Source: Myrmaecium sp. VS I D KN 1 (Eukaryota; Ascomycota; Dothideomycetes; Valsariales; Valsariaceae). Taken from it: DNA of 64,000 bases. The DNA lies in NCBI GenBank assembly GCA_019775845.1, contig JADQAV010000026.1, positions 434,001-498,000 on the forward strand. Direction: 5' to 3'. This document shows positions 33,586 to 44,314 of the stretch, piece after piece. The stretch's first letter is position 1. Every line of letters begins with the position of its first letter. A program made the translations under genes and the position numbers. Below the pieces are notes generated by a model, which ran no database searches, was not told the DNA's origin, and saw only the letters and a program-made list of their open reading frames with translations.

Positions 33586-35784
33586 ATGGGTCACTCTCAA
33601 CACCGCCATGCGCGTCGTTCGCACGACCTCAAGGAAGCCTTGATCCAGGCTCGCGCCGACGACGATGACGAAGTCGCGACCGTCGTGTCGATCGTCTACG
33701 TGACTGCCTCCAAGACCTTCGACGGTCCCGCCGTCATGATCACGCCCAGCCTCGAGACCAAGAAGACCACGATCGCGAAGACGACCAAGACGGAAGATGA
33801 CGACGAGAAGACCACGACGACGAAGAAGAAGGCTGCGGCGACGACCACGACCGAGAAGACCACCGCGACCACGGAGAAGAAGAAGACGACTTCGAGTAGC
33901 ACCACGAAGCACACCAGTGCCAGCGAAACTAGCATCATCACCAAGGATTCTTCGGTCACGTCTGTGCCTTCGACTCTTCTTCTGGCCTCCAGCACTCCGG
34001 CTGTGACTTCATCGGCTGCTTTGCTGCTTGCATCGGCAAGCTCGAGTGCCACGGCGAGTGCATCCGCAAGTGCTACCGCCGCAGCCCAGTCAACGGGCAT
34101 GTCTGGCGGTGCGAAGGCCGGCTTGGCATTCGGTATCCTCATCGGTGTCTGCGCCATCCTCACCGGCATCCTCTTCGTGTACAAGAAGAAGAAAGACCAG
34201 CAGAAGGCTGAACAGGTCGACAACGAAAAGCGCTTCAGCATTGACGGTGCTGCCGCCGGCGGTGTCGCTGCCGGCTCGGCCAGCGTCCGAACCGCTCGCA
34301 CCATGTCGACCGCGCCCCGTCTCAGCCTCCGACCGGTCACGCAGTTCTCACCCAACCTTGCGAACCCGAACGCGGCTCCCCAGCAAAACGGCATGTTGGC
34401 CCCGTCGGCCGTCTCCGAGAAGAGCGCCAACCCGAACGACCCGGCGAACCCCTTCGGCAATCACGCCTCGTTGTCTCCGCTTGAGAATCCGTTCGAGGAA
34501 CCCATTGGCTCCGCGAAGACTACCGATGGCGCTTTCCCCGCTCCTTCGCCGACACCTAGCGACGACGCTGCTCGGAGGGCTTCTCCTATCAATGGTGCCA
34601 AGCCTGTTAACGGATCCCCGGCGGGGACTGCACCACCAGTGGGCACTCCTTCAATTTCTGGAGCCGGTGCTGCCGCCGCTGCCGGTGTCACGGCTGCTGC
34701 CGGCGCCGCTGCTGGTATGGCTGCTGGTGCCGCCGCAGGCCCTAATGCCGGAAAGCCTGTCCACCGCGTGCAGCTGGACTTCTCGCCTTCGATGGAAGAC
34801 GAACTTCCTATCCGCGTTGGCCAGCTGGTGAGGATCGAGCATGAGTACGATGATGGATGGGTAAGTGCATCTGCTGTCGCCTGAACTTCAGAATCACCGC
34901 TAACATGCAAGCAGGCACTCTGCGAACGTCTCGACGGATCCCGCAAGGGCGTCGTCCCTCGCTCTTGTCTCTCCAAGCACCCCGTCAAGCCCCGCGCCGG
35001 CCCTCCTCCCCAAGGTCGTCCTCCGCGTCCCGGTGGTCCTGCCATGCGGGGCCCTCCTCCTCCTGGCCCCGGTGTGCCTCGTCCTCTCACCCCCAACGGC
35101 GGACGCAACTCGCCTTCCGGCCCCGCTCCCTCCGGTCCTCTTCCTGCTGGACCCCATCCCACCGTGCTCTCGCCGGGCGGACCTAATCGTCCCCAGTCTG
35201 GTGCTAATGCTGCTAATGCTGCGCCTCGCGCTATGTCTCCGGCGAACGGCCCGCCGCGTGCCATGTCTCCGGCTGGCGCACCACCCCAGGCAACGTCTCC
35301 TGCCGCTGGCGGACCTCCTCGCGCCATGTCTCCTGCCGGTGCTCCTCCTCGTGCCATGTCTTCCGCTGGTGGACCTCCTCGCGCCATGTCTCCTGCTCCT
35401 GGGCGCAACTCCCCGGCTCCTCGCTTTGCCACGAGCCCTCGTCCTCAGTCTCCCGCCGGCGGCCCCGGTCGCGCCATGTCTCCCGCTGGGAACCCGCGCG
35501 GTCCGCTGTCACCCGCCAACGCCGCGCCGCGCGGTCGCTCCAACAGCAACGCTCCCTACGCCCAGCCTCCTCGCTCCATGTCCCCGGGCCCGTACGGCGG
35601 CGGACAGAAGCGCCCTTCGCCCCCTCCCGAATCGCGCCGCCGCTCGAACTCGGCCAGCTCGGTCATGGCGCGTCGCGCCAACCCTCCGGGACCCAGCCCG
35701 TTGAACTCGGAGCCCATCACCCTGGGCAACCCTCCGGTTCAGAACATTCCGGTGCGGAAACCGGTTCCCGGCCAGGCCTTGTAG
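33586..35784 (+). CDS. Single-pass membrane protein with cytosolic SH3 domain
   Basis: Two exons, 33586-34860 and 34915-35784, give 714 residues. The ATG at 33586 begins MGHSQHRHARRSHDLKEAL; the frame stays open upstream but with leader-like composition. After VVSIVYVTASKTFDGP comes a Thr/Lys/Glu-rich then Ser/Ala/Thr-rich outer region (about 60-175), one membrane helix (GLAFGILIGVCAILTGILFVY, about 179-200) and a basic stop-transfer KKKKDQQK. A disordered segment leads to an SH3 domain (about 385-450, VQLDFSPSMEDELPIRVG, RIEHEYDDGW then ALCERLDGSRKGVVPRSCL) that the intron splits. The C-terminal 270 residues are Pro/Gly-rich with repeats of RAMSPA(G/N). The layout recalls Fus1-like membrane SH3 proteins and surface sensors of filamentous fungi. 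The partner and function are not visible. Confidence 0.82.
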
Positions 35785-37065
35785 ATTTTTTTCCCGTGGA
35801 GGAGAAGGAAAAAAATAAACCTAACCGCTGCGAAGAACTCACAACACCATCTGTGACGGAAAAAAGGGAAAAGAACAGAAAGAAATGGGATACATAATTG
35901 ATAATTCGAGAAACTTAGGGTGTGACAGGGCCCCACTTTGATATAATGACCATACACACACACGCGCGCGTGCATGCGCGCTCACATGCATGCGGATGCG
36001 TATACAAACTACACCTACACAGCGGATACCTACTTTAGAAGGGCTGGGCGGCGGGAGACTGGACATGGCGACACTGCGTCGGAGTCGGGGCGACCACGTC
36101 CTCTTCTCTTCCCATGACATCCTCAGTTTTCCTCCTTTTGTTAATTTTCTTTTCTTTGTGCTTTTCTCTTTCTTCCCTTTGCTTTTTCCTTTTCTCTTCT
36201 TTTCCTTACATTACCTTACTCTTCACGCTGCTGACGTTATCAAGCTTGCTTTTTCCTTTTCTTTTCCCTTTCTTCTTCTCTTTTCTTTCACTCACACTTA
36301 CCCTCAGACCGATGATGTTTTCGAGCGAGCGAAGCGATGGTGGGAGATGAGATGCCCTTTGATTTCCTTTACCTCTTTTTCTTCTTTTTTCTTTTCTTCT
36401 TTCTGTGCTCTATGAGCGCGTTTGCTTCACCCGCAACACCTTTCTCAGATCCTTTTTCTTTTTCTTTTCCCGTCTTTGTTTTGTCGAGGTCCTTCTGTGC
36501 TGCTCTGCTGGCCGTTTCTTCTCCCCTCTTAGCCCTTCTTCTCTACTCCCCTGCCTATCTTCGATCTCGGAACGGGACGGGACGGGAACCAGGCCTGAAC
36601 CGGGAAGGGAATTGAAGAAAGAAGGAAAGCAAGGAAAGGAAGGGAGATGGCTAGTGCCGGCCAGGCCAGACCAGGCTGGAGGCGGGGGAAGGGCCGTTTC
36701 AAACCCCGAACCTACATACGTCCCCGAGGGGGTTTGGTTCCTACCTGGGGTGGTTCATCAGTGAACCTCTTTCCCAAATCAACCCTTTGTTCTCTTTATG
36801 AAATTCAAGATGCTCGTTTTGAAATGTGATGATTTTTCGGCTGCTATGATGTCGTTCGTGATTGATGCGTACACACATACGTACCTGTGACCTTCCGTTC
36901 CTCCGTGCCTCCGTCCGTCATCGTGGTGTTGTTGGTGGTGGATGAACAGAAGGAGAAGGGAGGGTTGATCTAATCCGTTCATCTGCTGCCGTAGTTATGC
37001 TTCCCAAGCTTAGATCACCATTCTATTCTCCTACAAAACAAACTTCCCCTCCATCCCCTCCCCCC
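35785..37065. other. Convergent intergenic with long pyrimidine tracts
   Basis: Lies between the 3' ends of the SH3 gene (+) and the monooxygenase (-). The + strand is almost pure T/C at about 36,120-36,300 and 36,355-36,500, and a CA/CG-rich alternating tract occurs at 35,950-35,990. The Phe-rich frames are products of the pyrimidine tract. Confidence 0.55.
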
Positions 37066-37098
37066 TCAAAACGTCCCCTCCCCATGCAACTCCCTCCT

Positions 37099-37190
37099 CC
37101 GCCCCACCCCCCTCCGCCCCACCCCCCTCCGCCCCACCCCCCTCCGCCCCACCCCCCTCCGCCCCACCCCCCTCCGCTCCACCCCCCTCC
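37099..37190. repeat. 15-base minisatellite, about six copies
   Basis: The unit cgccccacccccctc repeats in tandem with one variant copy (cgctcc). It lies at the extreme 3' end of the monooxygenase frame, where it would encode repeated GVGRR, and may have altered the natural stop. Confidence 0.85.
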
Positions 37191-38186
37191 GCAGCTCATC
37201 CTCCCCCCTCAGCACGCTCCCCGGCAACGCCTCTCCCCGCCCACACAACACGAACAGCGCCCACTTCCAACGAAACGGATTCACCGCCACGCAAAACAGG
37301 AACCACCACATCAACTCCGCATACGTGAAGAAGGCGAAGGCGGGGGTGGGCGCGTAGGCCTTGAGGGCGCGGGTGCAATCGACCCAGCGGCGGACGCCGG
37401 CGGGCGTGGGGCGGGCGCGCGGGTCGCGGAGGAAGACGAGGAGGAGGCAGGCGGGTGTAGCAGCCGATGTGGTCGTGGCCGACGATGCCGATGGGTGTGG
37501 CGGTAGGTGGGCGTTGGGGGTGCAGAGGGCGGCGGCCGGGTGGGGGGCGGGCGGGCGGGAAGGTTTGAAGGTACCAGTTCGGCGGGTCGTATGGGGGATG
37601 GAAGCATGCCGGGGGCAGGAAGGTGAGCGGGGGTCGGGTGTAGCCGGTGGCGAGGATGAGGAGGTCGGCGTCGATGGTGTGGGGGTGGCTGGGTCCGTGG
37701 CCGGGGGCGACGCCGGCGTCCCGGTGGGTGAGGGTGAGGGTGTGACCGTCTGGGTTGATGGCGTGGAGGTCGCTGCGGAGCCAGCGGGCTTTGTTGCTGC
37801 GGATGAGGTCGAGGACGGCGGAGTTGACCATGGGGGTTCCGGTGAAGAGGCCCTTGGCGCCGGCGGGCGGGGCGAGGTCGGCCAGGTCGCGGTAGAAGAA
37901 GCGGCGGAGGAGGGTCTCCGGGATCCAGGACAGGATCGTCTCGCCGCCGAAGATGTTGAGGGAGAGGAGGATGTCGACGAGGGGGTTGCGCGGGATGATC
38001 CACTTCTCGGACCGGGCGAGCACGGTGGTGTGCGCGGCTTCCTCGGCGGCGACGAACTCGAGCGCTTCCACGGCGGAGGCCCCGCCGCCGATGATGACGA
38101 CCTTGTTGCCTTTGGCGCTCTTGCCGTCCAGGTCGGAGGAGTGGTAGATCTCGCCTTTGAAGTGCTCTTGGCCGGGGATGTGGGGT

Positions 38187-38249
38187 CTGTCGTGGTGGTG
38201 TTAGTGATCGCTCCGGACGCACGAGGGAGACGGGGCAAGGGGAACATGC
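38187..38249 (-). other. Probable GC-AG intron in the monooxygenase gene
   Basis: The 63-base interval starts GCATGT after ...CCCAAGAT and ends CACGACAG. It contains a perfect CTAAC branch site 17 bases before the acceptor. Removing it joins SGDPK to PHIPGQ in phase 2, which agrees with the conserved protein. No GT donor nearby gives the same frame. Confidence 0.6.
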
Positions 38250-38779
38250 ATCTTGGGATCACCAGAGGTTCCAACCGCGGCGATGACGCCGTCGAAGCGG
38301 CCGAGGGAAGGGTTGTTGATGATTCACCGGCCCTCCTTGTCCTGGTAGACTTTCTCGACCTTGGTGTTGAAGCTGGTCCGTTGGTCGAGGCCGTAGCGCT
38401 CCCACAGCTGGGTGATCTGGCTCACGATCTGCTGGCGGTCCGGGTAGCCCTTCGTCCACCGGACGGAGGGGTGGAAGCGGTACATGATGCTGTGGATCTG
38501 CAGGCCGGACGTGTTGTTCACCCGGCTCCAAATCCCGCCCAGGTGCTTGCGCGGACCGGCTTCGAAGATGTGGCAGTCGAAGCCGGGGCCGACGCAGTGG
38601 GCGGCGGCGGAAATGCCGGTCAGACCCGCGCCGATGACGGCGATCTTCGGTCTCTGCAGGATGGCGTTGGGAGGAGGAGGAGCCGGGGAGAGGAGCTTGT
38701 CGAGGAACCATTGGACGAGCTGGTAGACGTAGAAGACGGCGCTCGTGATGAGCTGTTGCAGGATGTTTCGAAGCCCCAT

Positions 38780-39267
38780 GGCTGCAGCATGGAGGAGAAA
38801 ACGATGGCGTTGTTGGTCAGTGGAGGAGCGGAGGGAGGAGATGGGGGAGGCATGTTCTTCTTTGTTGTGGGGAGCTTTCATGCATCCGTCAGATTATGAC
38901 CTCAGATGGTTGGATGGACGTGCATGTGAAAGTGGTGTTGATGGGCCTCAGGCATGAAAGACACACAACAGCAAGGCTGCGAGGTTTGCAAGAAACTCAA
39001 GGCAGCAAGGCTACCAGAAATCCAAGGCAGCAAGGCCGCGAGCCTTCTCCCCTCGGATCCCGGATCTCCAGGCGACAAACGAATTCCCATCAAAGACGAC
39101 ACAGCAAACAAAGAGAAAAAAATCCACGATGTCTTTGAAACCGATCATGCATCATGTCTCCTGTTCCTTCTTCTCCTCCTCTTCCCCATCCTCCTCCATG
39201 CATATCGATCTACTTACCAGCGTGTCGATCCATTTCATCATCGCAGGGAATATCGTTCGATAAAACC
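38780..39267. other. Divergent promoter region
   Basis: Shared upstream DNA of the monooxygenase (-) and the RG-repeat PCI protein (+). A short direct repeat (aaggcagcaaggc) is visible near 38,997-39,035. No gene was seen. Confidence 0.5.
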
Positions 39268-42200
39268 ATGGCGACGTGGGGACAATCCTCACAGCCCATG
39301 CCGGGTTCACAGCCGCCCCCGCAGCAGCAGCCTTCCGCCGCCGTCGTGCCGACTGGTCCCCGGGCTGCCTCTTCTCACCCTCTTCGCTCCCACCTGAACC
39401 CGAACACACCACCGCTCATCCCTACTGGTCCTGCCGCCATCATGCCAACCGCAGCGACCACGCCGCCCGAGGTCGAGGCCGCGCGCGGCCATCCACCCCC
39501 TACACCCCAGCACCAGGCGCCCCGCGGGTGCCATCGCAGCCTCTACCAGCAATCCCCGAGGGAAACGCAAGTATCCCCATCTTCAACCAGCTCAAGGAAC
39601 ATCCCTCCCAACCGGGCCCCATCCAACAAAACCAGCCCCTTTCCGGCCTTACGCCATACAACAACAAACCACCACCAAACCACTCGAGCGCGTACCCCTA
39701 CGGCAGCGATGCCGAACAATACCACCAGCAGCAACAGCAACAGCAACCACATGACCCCTCCTCCCGCGGCCGAGCGCGGGGCTCGTATCGCGGAGGACGA
39801 GGACCAGGGCGCGGGCGCGGCGGCGGAGGAGGAGGAAGTGTGCTCGAGGGCGAGGGGATGGAGTACGAGTCCAGCGACGGCGGCGGCGGCGGTGGTGGTG
39901 GTAGTAGCACCGCCTACCCTTCACACACCATCTACGCATCTGCATCCGACTCCAACGACCACGACCAAAGCTATCCGTTCACCGGCGGCGCGTGGAGAGG
40001 AGGAGCACCATCACGCGGGCGTGCCCGCGGCGGACGAGTGTACGACGGCTGGGGCTGGGGTAGAGGGAGAGGGAGAGGCGTAAGCGGAATGGACGGCGAC
40101 TCTCACACCCCTGCCCCTGCTTACGACATCGAGTCCTCGCGGTCCTTCGTCTACAGCCCGGCGTATCGTGGTCGTGGTCGTGGTCGTGGTCGTGGCCGTG
40201 GCCGTGGCCGTGGGAGAGTGGGCGAGGGAGAGGGAGAAGAGATGGATGTTGCGTCGGACTACTCCGCCGCCGCCAGCGACGTGCGGTATCAGTTGCTTCA
40301 TTCCATCCAGGAGAACGGAGACGCGCAGCCGTACTGGCGAGGTCGCGGAAGGGGACGGGGACGCGGTAGGGGACGAGGACGGGGTTTTGAACTGCAACCG
40401 GGCAGCGAGAGCGATATGGACCTCGACGCCGACACTGGCCATCCTCCCCACGCATCATCGTACGCCGTCGTACCATGGGCCCGCAGCCGCGGCCGGGGTC
40501 GCGGGAGCGGCAGCTGGCGTGGTCACGGACGGGGAACGCCCGCGGAGGCGGAGGGTATGGATCTCGAAGCGGACGCACCGCATCAAGCCGTGCCGTATCA
40601 ATACCCGTACCCCTCACACCACCCCTCTGCCTTCGCCGAACACAGCCCCTACGCTGCTTCTTCCTACAGAAGCCGGGGCCGTGGCCGCGGATACCTTGGC
40701 CGCAGCCGCGGGCGAGGAGAAGAAGAGATGGACCTCGACGGCGACGGCGACGGCGATGGCGATGGCGATGGCGATGGCGATGGCGATGGCGTGCAGACCT
40801 ATCCTTACGACCCCGTCACCCGCGGCCGCGCGACGTTTCGTGGGTACGGATACGGCAGGGGCGGTGCCGGTGCCGGTGGCGCGCTGGATGAGAATGAGAG
40901 CGCGGCTGATGATGAGGAGATGATGATGATGATGATGGATGATGCGACGGCGTCCGAGGCAGGCGTGTCGTACGGTGGGATGTGGGATGCGTTTCAACGT
41001 GGACGGGGACGGGGACGGGGAAGGGGAAGGGGGAGGGGGAGGGGGAGGGGGGGTGTGTATCGTGGTGGTGCGTTTGGAGCTTCGTTTGAAGCAGCGAGGA
41101 GGGGGAGCCATCAGGATGGGACGGCGTTTGGTTCAGCTGGTAGTGGGCATTGGGGAGCTGGTCAAGCGCCGCATGCGTTCGGACATGCGCAGGGTCATGT
41201 GTGGCGGAATCCTGCGCTTGTGCCGGATGGGTCTGCTGCGCTGGAGGTTGGTTTTGGGGTTGCTGGTGCGGAGAGTGCGGCTTTCTTGATGGAAGATGCG
41301 GTGGTGTCTGATGGGGAGTATGTGACATCGCAGATGCCGCAGCCGGATGGGTTTACCGTGGGCGTGCCGGGGATGGATCTGGAGATCGGCACCGCGGATG
41401 AGGAAGGGCTGGGGGATGAGGGGATGGATATGGGTGTTGAGGAAGGCCAGGAATATGGCGGAGGATCTGAAGCTGTAGCTGAAGACGCTGGACTCAGTCT
41501 CGATCAACATCTCCCGGTTCCAAGACCCCTTCAACATCCGGTTCCTCCTCCCAAAGAGCATCCGGAAAGCACAGCGAGCCCACAGGATCCCACACCTCCT
41601 ACTCCCCCCGAAGCACCAAAGAAAGACACGCTCGAGATCCTCCAGTCCCTCGCAACCCAGCAAGGCATCACCGTGAAAGCCGCCCCGACAGCCACGGAGA
41701 CGGAAGAAGACGAGGCTTCATCGCCCCCCGCCGCCGTCGTCCACTTCGTCTCCATCTTCTGCCACGTCCTCGAGGCGCAGAACGGTCAGAAGCTGCGGAC
41801 GCTCTTCGTCGTCCACCGGCCGTACCCGGAGTTCTACGACCGCATCCGGGAGGATATGCGGCGCGTGTATGCGACGGATGATGATGGGACGGGTCTCGCT
41901 GAGGAGATGGGCGAGGGGATGCCGGAGCTCTCCGCCATGTGGCCGGCGGTCATCCCGTTTGTGGTGCGGTATCTGCTGTTTGTGCGGGATGTGGATCATG
42001 AGAGTGCGCTGGAGATGTTTCAGTTGCTGCGTGAAGTTGTTCAGTAAGTCTTTTCTGTTCACTGGGAGAAGGGGATCCGTCGACTAATACGTAAGCCAGG
42101 AAAGCTAGCATGGCTCTCGAGCATCCGAAAGTAGGTGACTTGCTCTTACCGACGCTTCTCAACATGGCTGCTGTACTGGGTAAGTTAGCCATCAAGCTGT

Positions 42201-43570
42201 GCAAGCCCAAGCCGGACGAGAGCCTCCCACTTTCCGTCGTCCAAGAAAGCAGTAAGACCGCTCGGCTTTACCAGACAGTGACCGGGAAATTCACCAGCGT
42301 CCTCAAAGCACCGCTGGAAACCTGCCTGCACGACCGCACGCCCATCCCCGAGGGCGTCCGACCCACGGGCAAGAAGGGCAGCATCTACCTCCTCACCAAC
42401 ACCATCCTCCGCGTCCTCCTCCGCACCAACCACCCGCACACCGCCGAGCCCATCATCCAGCTCATCCAGTCCTACTCCCCGCCCCTCGCCCTCTTCCCCG
42501 CCTCCCACCGGGTCAGCTACCTCTACCACCTCGGACTCCTGCACCTGCACCACCACGCCCCCTACCGCGCGCTCCTCTGCCTCGACCGCGCCTACGCCAC
42601 CTTGCCCCCGGCCACACCCACCTTCACCCCGCACCGCCGACGCATCCTCCTCCCCCTCCTCAGCTGCAGCATCCTGCACGGCCGCTTCCCCGCCCCGGCC
42701 CTCTACCAGCGCCCGGAAGCCCGCCATCTCCGCCCGATCTTCCACCCCCTCACCCAAGCCCTCAAGCACGGCGACATCCGCACCTTCCGCCGCCTCACCA
42801 CCACCCCGCAGTCCCCCAACCCCCTCAGCCCCTTCCTCCTCGCCACCCTCGCCACCAGCGCCGACACCCTCCTCCACCGCTCACTCACCCGGCACATCTA
42901 CCTCCTCGCCGGCTCCGCGGGCCACCCCGGCACACCGGGCGAACCCCGCACGCGCATCCTGCCCTCCCTCTCCATGGCGCCACTTGTTCACATCCTCCGC
43001 TGGGCCCACCGGCCTCCTCCTTCCTCCTCCTCCTCCCCCCCGGCGGTGCCACCAGCACCACCAGCGGCACCCGAATTCCACAACCTCCCCCCCACCCGTC
43101 TCGCCACCATGGAGCACGCGTGGGGGGGCCACGCCCCCCCGCCGGGTGTGCTGACTGATGAGGAGGTTTTGGGTTTTGATCCTTATTTACCCCCTTCTTC
43201 CTCTTCCTCTTCTTCCTCATCAGCCTGGCCCTGGACCGGCACCGAAGTCGAAGCCCTCCTCCTCTCCCTCAACGACGCGGGTCTCGTGCGCGGCTGGCTC
43301 GTCGGAGGACTCCGCGATGGGATGGGGGTGTGGGGGGTGCGGTGCGGTGGTAGCGGTGGTGGTGGTGGTGGTGGTGGTGGTGGGACTGCTGGTGCAGGTG
43401 GGGGTACTGCTGCTGGTGCAGGTGGCGGACGCGCTGCGTTTGGGGATCGGGCGGCGGTGGCGCGGGAGGCGTGGCCGCCGTTTTGGGAGGCGTGGCCGCC
43501 GTTTTGGGAGGCGGTGGTGGCGGAGTTGCGAGGGAGGGGTGGGACGGGGGTGAGGGGGTGGAAGGTCTGA
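39268..43570 (+). CDS. TREX-2 Thp1/PCID2-like PCI protein with giant RG-rich N-terminus
   Basis: The supported structure is one long exon ending at 42043, a 56-base intron with a ctaatac branch site, and a second exon 42100-43570. The C-terminal third is a PCI domain protein: VVHFVSIFCHVLEAQNG, then KASMALEHPKVGDLLLPTLL across the splice, SIYLLTNTILRVLLRTNH, HRVSYLYHLGLLHLHH and a winged-helix end (TEVEALLLSLNDAGLVRGWL). This pattern matches Thp1/PCID2, which with Sac3 and Dss1 binds nucleic acid in TREX-2 mRNA export; CSN12-type proteins are the close alternative. Before it stand about 750 residues with some eight RG boxes alternating with MD(L/V/M)-acidic motifs. The true start is uncertain: ATG 39268 gives a plausible Pro/Gln tail but in another frame, with no clear intron between. 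The end carries a Gly run and a duplicated EAWPPFW. Confidence 0.75.
40168..40217. repeat. CGTGGT/CGTGGC hexamer repeat encoding RG dipeptides
   Basis: About eight hexamers with wobble changes inside the coding frame; each encodes Arg-Gly. It is one of several RG boxes in the PCI protein. Confidence 0.85.
40736..40790. repeat. GGCGAT/GGCGAC hexamer repeat encoding DG dipeptides
   Basis: About nine hexamers in the coding frame give a run of Asp-Gly dipeptides after an MDLD motif in the PCI protein. Confidence 0.9.
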
Positions 43571-43629
43571 GGTTTGAGGTATGAGGGGAGGGGAGGGAGG
43601 GTTGTTTATGTCTTGTCCTTTTTCCTTCT

Positions 43630-43660
<31 letters not shown>

Positions 43661-44314
43661 GGCCGCATCTTGATGGGTGGGAATCGCGGATCTATATCGT
43701 TCGTTGTCTGTCATTCGATCGGTTTTGCTTGATAGAATAGACGTACCTTACTGTGCTCCACTCACCGCTGACCGCTGGTTTCTTTCGGCGTGTTTACCCA
43801 ATGGAGTGGCTGGTCTCGCATCTTCCGTGTATTTTGCATGATGTTGGGAGAGAAAAGAATGGAGAGAGTGACATGGATGATGGTGATCTCAAAGATATGC
43901 AAAGATGGAGATACATATGTATACAAACATACACACACAATAGAATGCCCGGATCCCAATGCCAATGCTCGAATCCTGATCCGCACCGAACAGAGAGGGA
44001 AAAAAATGGAAATAAGAAAACCGGCCTCACTTTCACTCCCATGCCATTCCACCCCGAGCCGAGCAGAGCCGGGTTGAGCTGAGCTGAGCCAGTTCCAAGT
44101 TGAAACCGCAAAGAGGGAAAACCCAGCATCCTTCGGTCGCAGATCAAACGATACCAAGGAAAAGAGAAGAAAGGAAAGGGACATGTCTGCGAGAAACAAG
44201 AAAACCGAAAAAGATGCAAGAGTCCAGAGGAAGAAGGACACAAGGTCCGTACCATCCCGCAAAGACCACCCTCAAGAAAACCCACTACTCCCACTACTTC
44301 CCCCTACAGCCCCC
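43571..44314. other. Convergent intergenic stretch with poly-T tract
   Basis: Between the 3' ends of the PCI gene (+) and the coiled-coil gene (-). It holds a 28-base T run at 43633-43660 and mixed A-rich DNA. The frames found here carry no motif. Confidence 0.55.
43633..43660. repeat. Poly-T run of 28 bases
   Basis: Uninterrupted T run just after the PCI protein gene. Such tracts are length-variable and may be mis-called in assembly. Confidence 0.9.

Larger units (their letters stand above)
37066..38779 (-). pseudogene. FAD/NADPH monooxygenase, apparently broken
   Basis: Read on the - strand from ATG 38779 (MGLRNILQQLITSAVFYV, an N-terminal hydrophobic anchor). Family motifs are clear: FAD site KIAVIGAGLTGISAAAH, HIPGQEHFKGEIYHSSDLDG, NADPH site VVIIGGGASAVEAL, DLLILATGYTRP, and near the end FFTYAELMWWFLFCVAVNPF. 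Two things break the frame. An in-frame TGA at 38326-38324 stands where relatives have Trp (GRW-IINNPS). Around 37,440-37,560 the conserved sequence moves between two frames several times (NWYLQTFPP and IGIVGHDHIGCYTR in one, LLVFLRDPRARP and the C-terminus in the other). One intron (38249-38187) seems to use a GC donor. This is a host gene that is decaying or was mis-sequenced in a GC-rich region. Its substrate cannot be read from the sequence. Confidence 0.7.

Noticed and set aside
36114-36615. Phe/Ser-rich frames resembling membrane proteins
   Set aside because: The + strand is a T/C tract here, which always reads as Phe, Ser and Leu. There is no start context and no splice structure.
37361-38899. 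512-residue open frame on the + strand
   Set aside because: It is antisense to the monooxygenase, whose motifs are clear on the - strand. GC-rich third positions open long antisense frames, and this one is a Val/Gly/Glu-rich artefact.
39979-41328. Several - strand frames rich in Pro, His and Thr
   Set aside because: They mirror the RG/Asp-Gly repeat DNA of the PCI gene, so their regular composition comes from the repeat.
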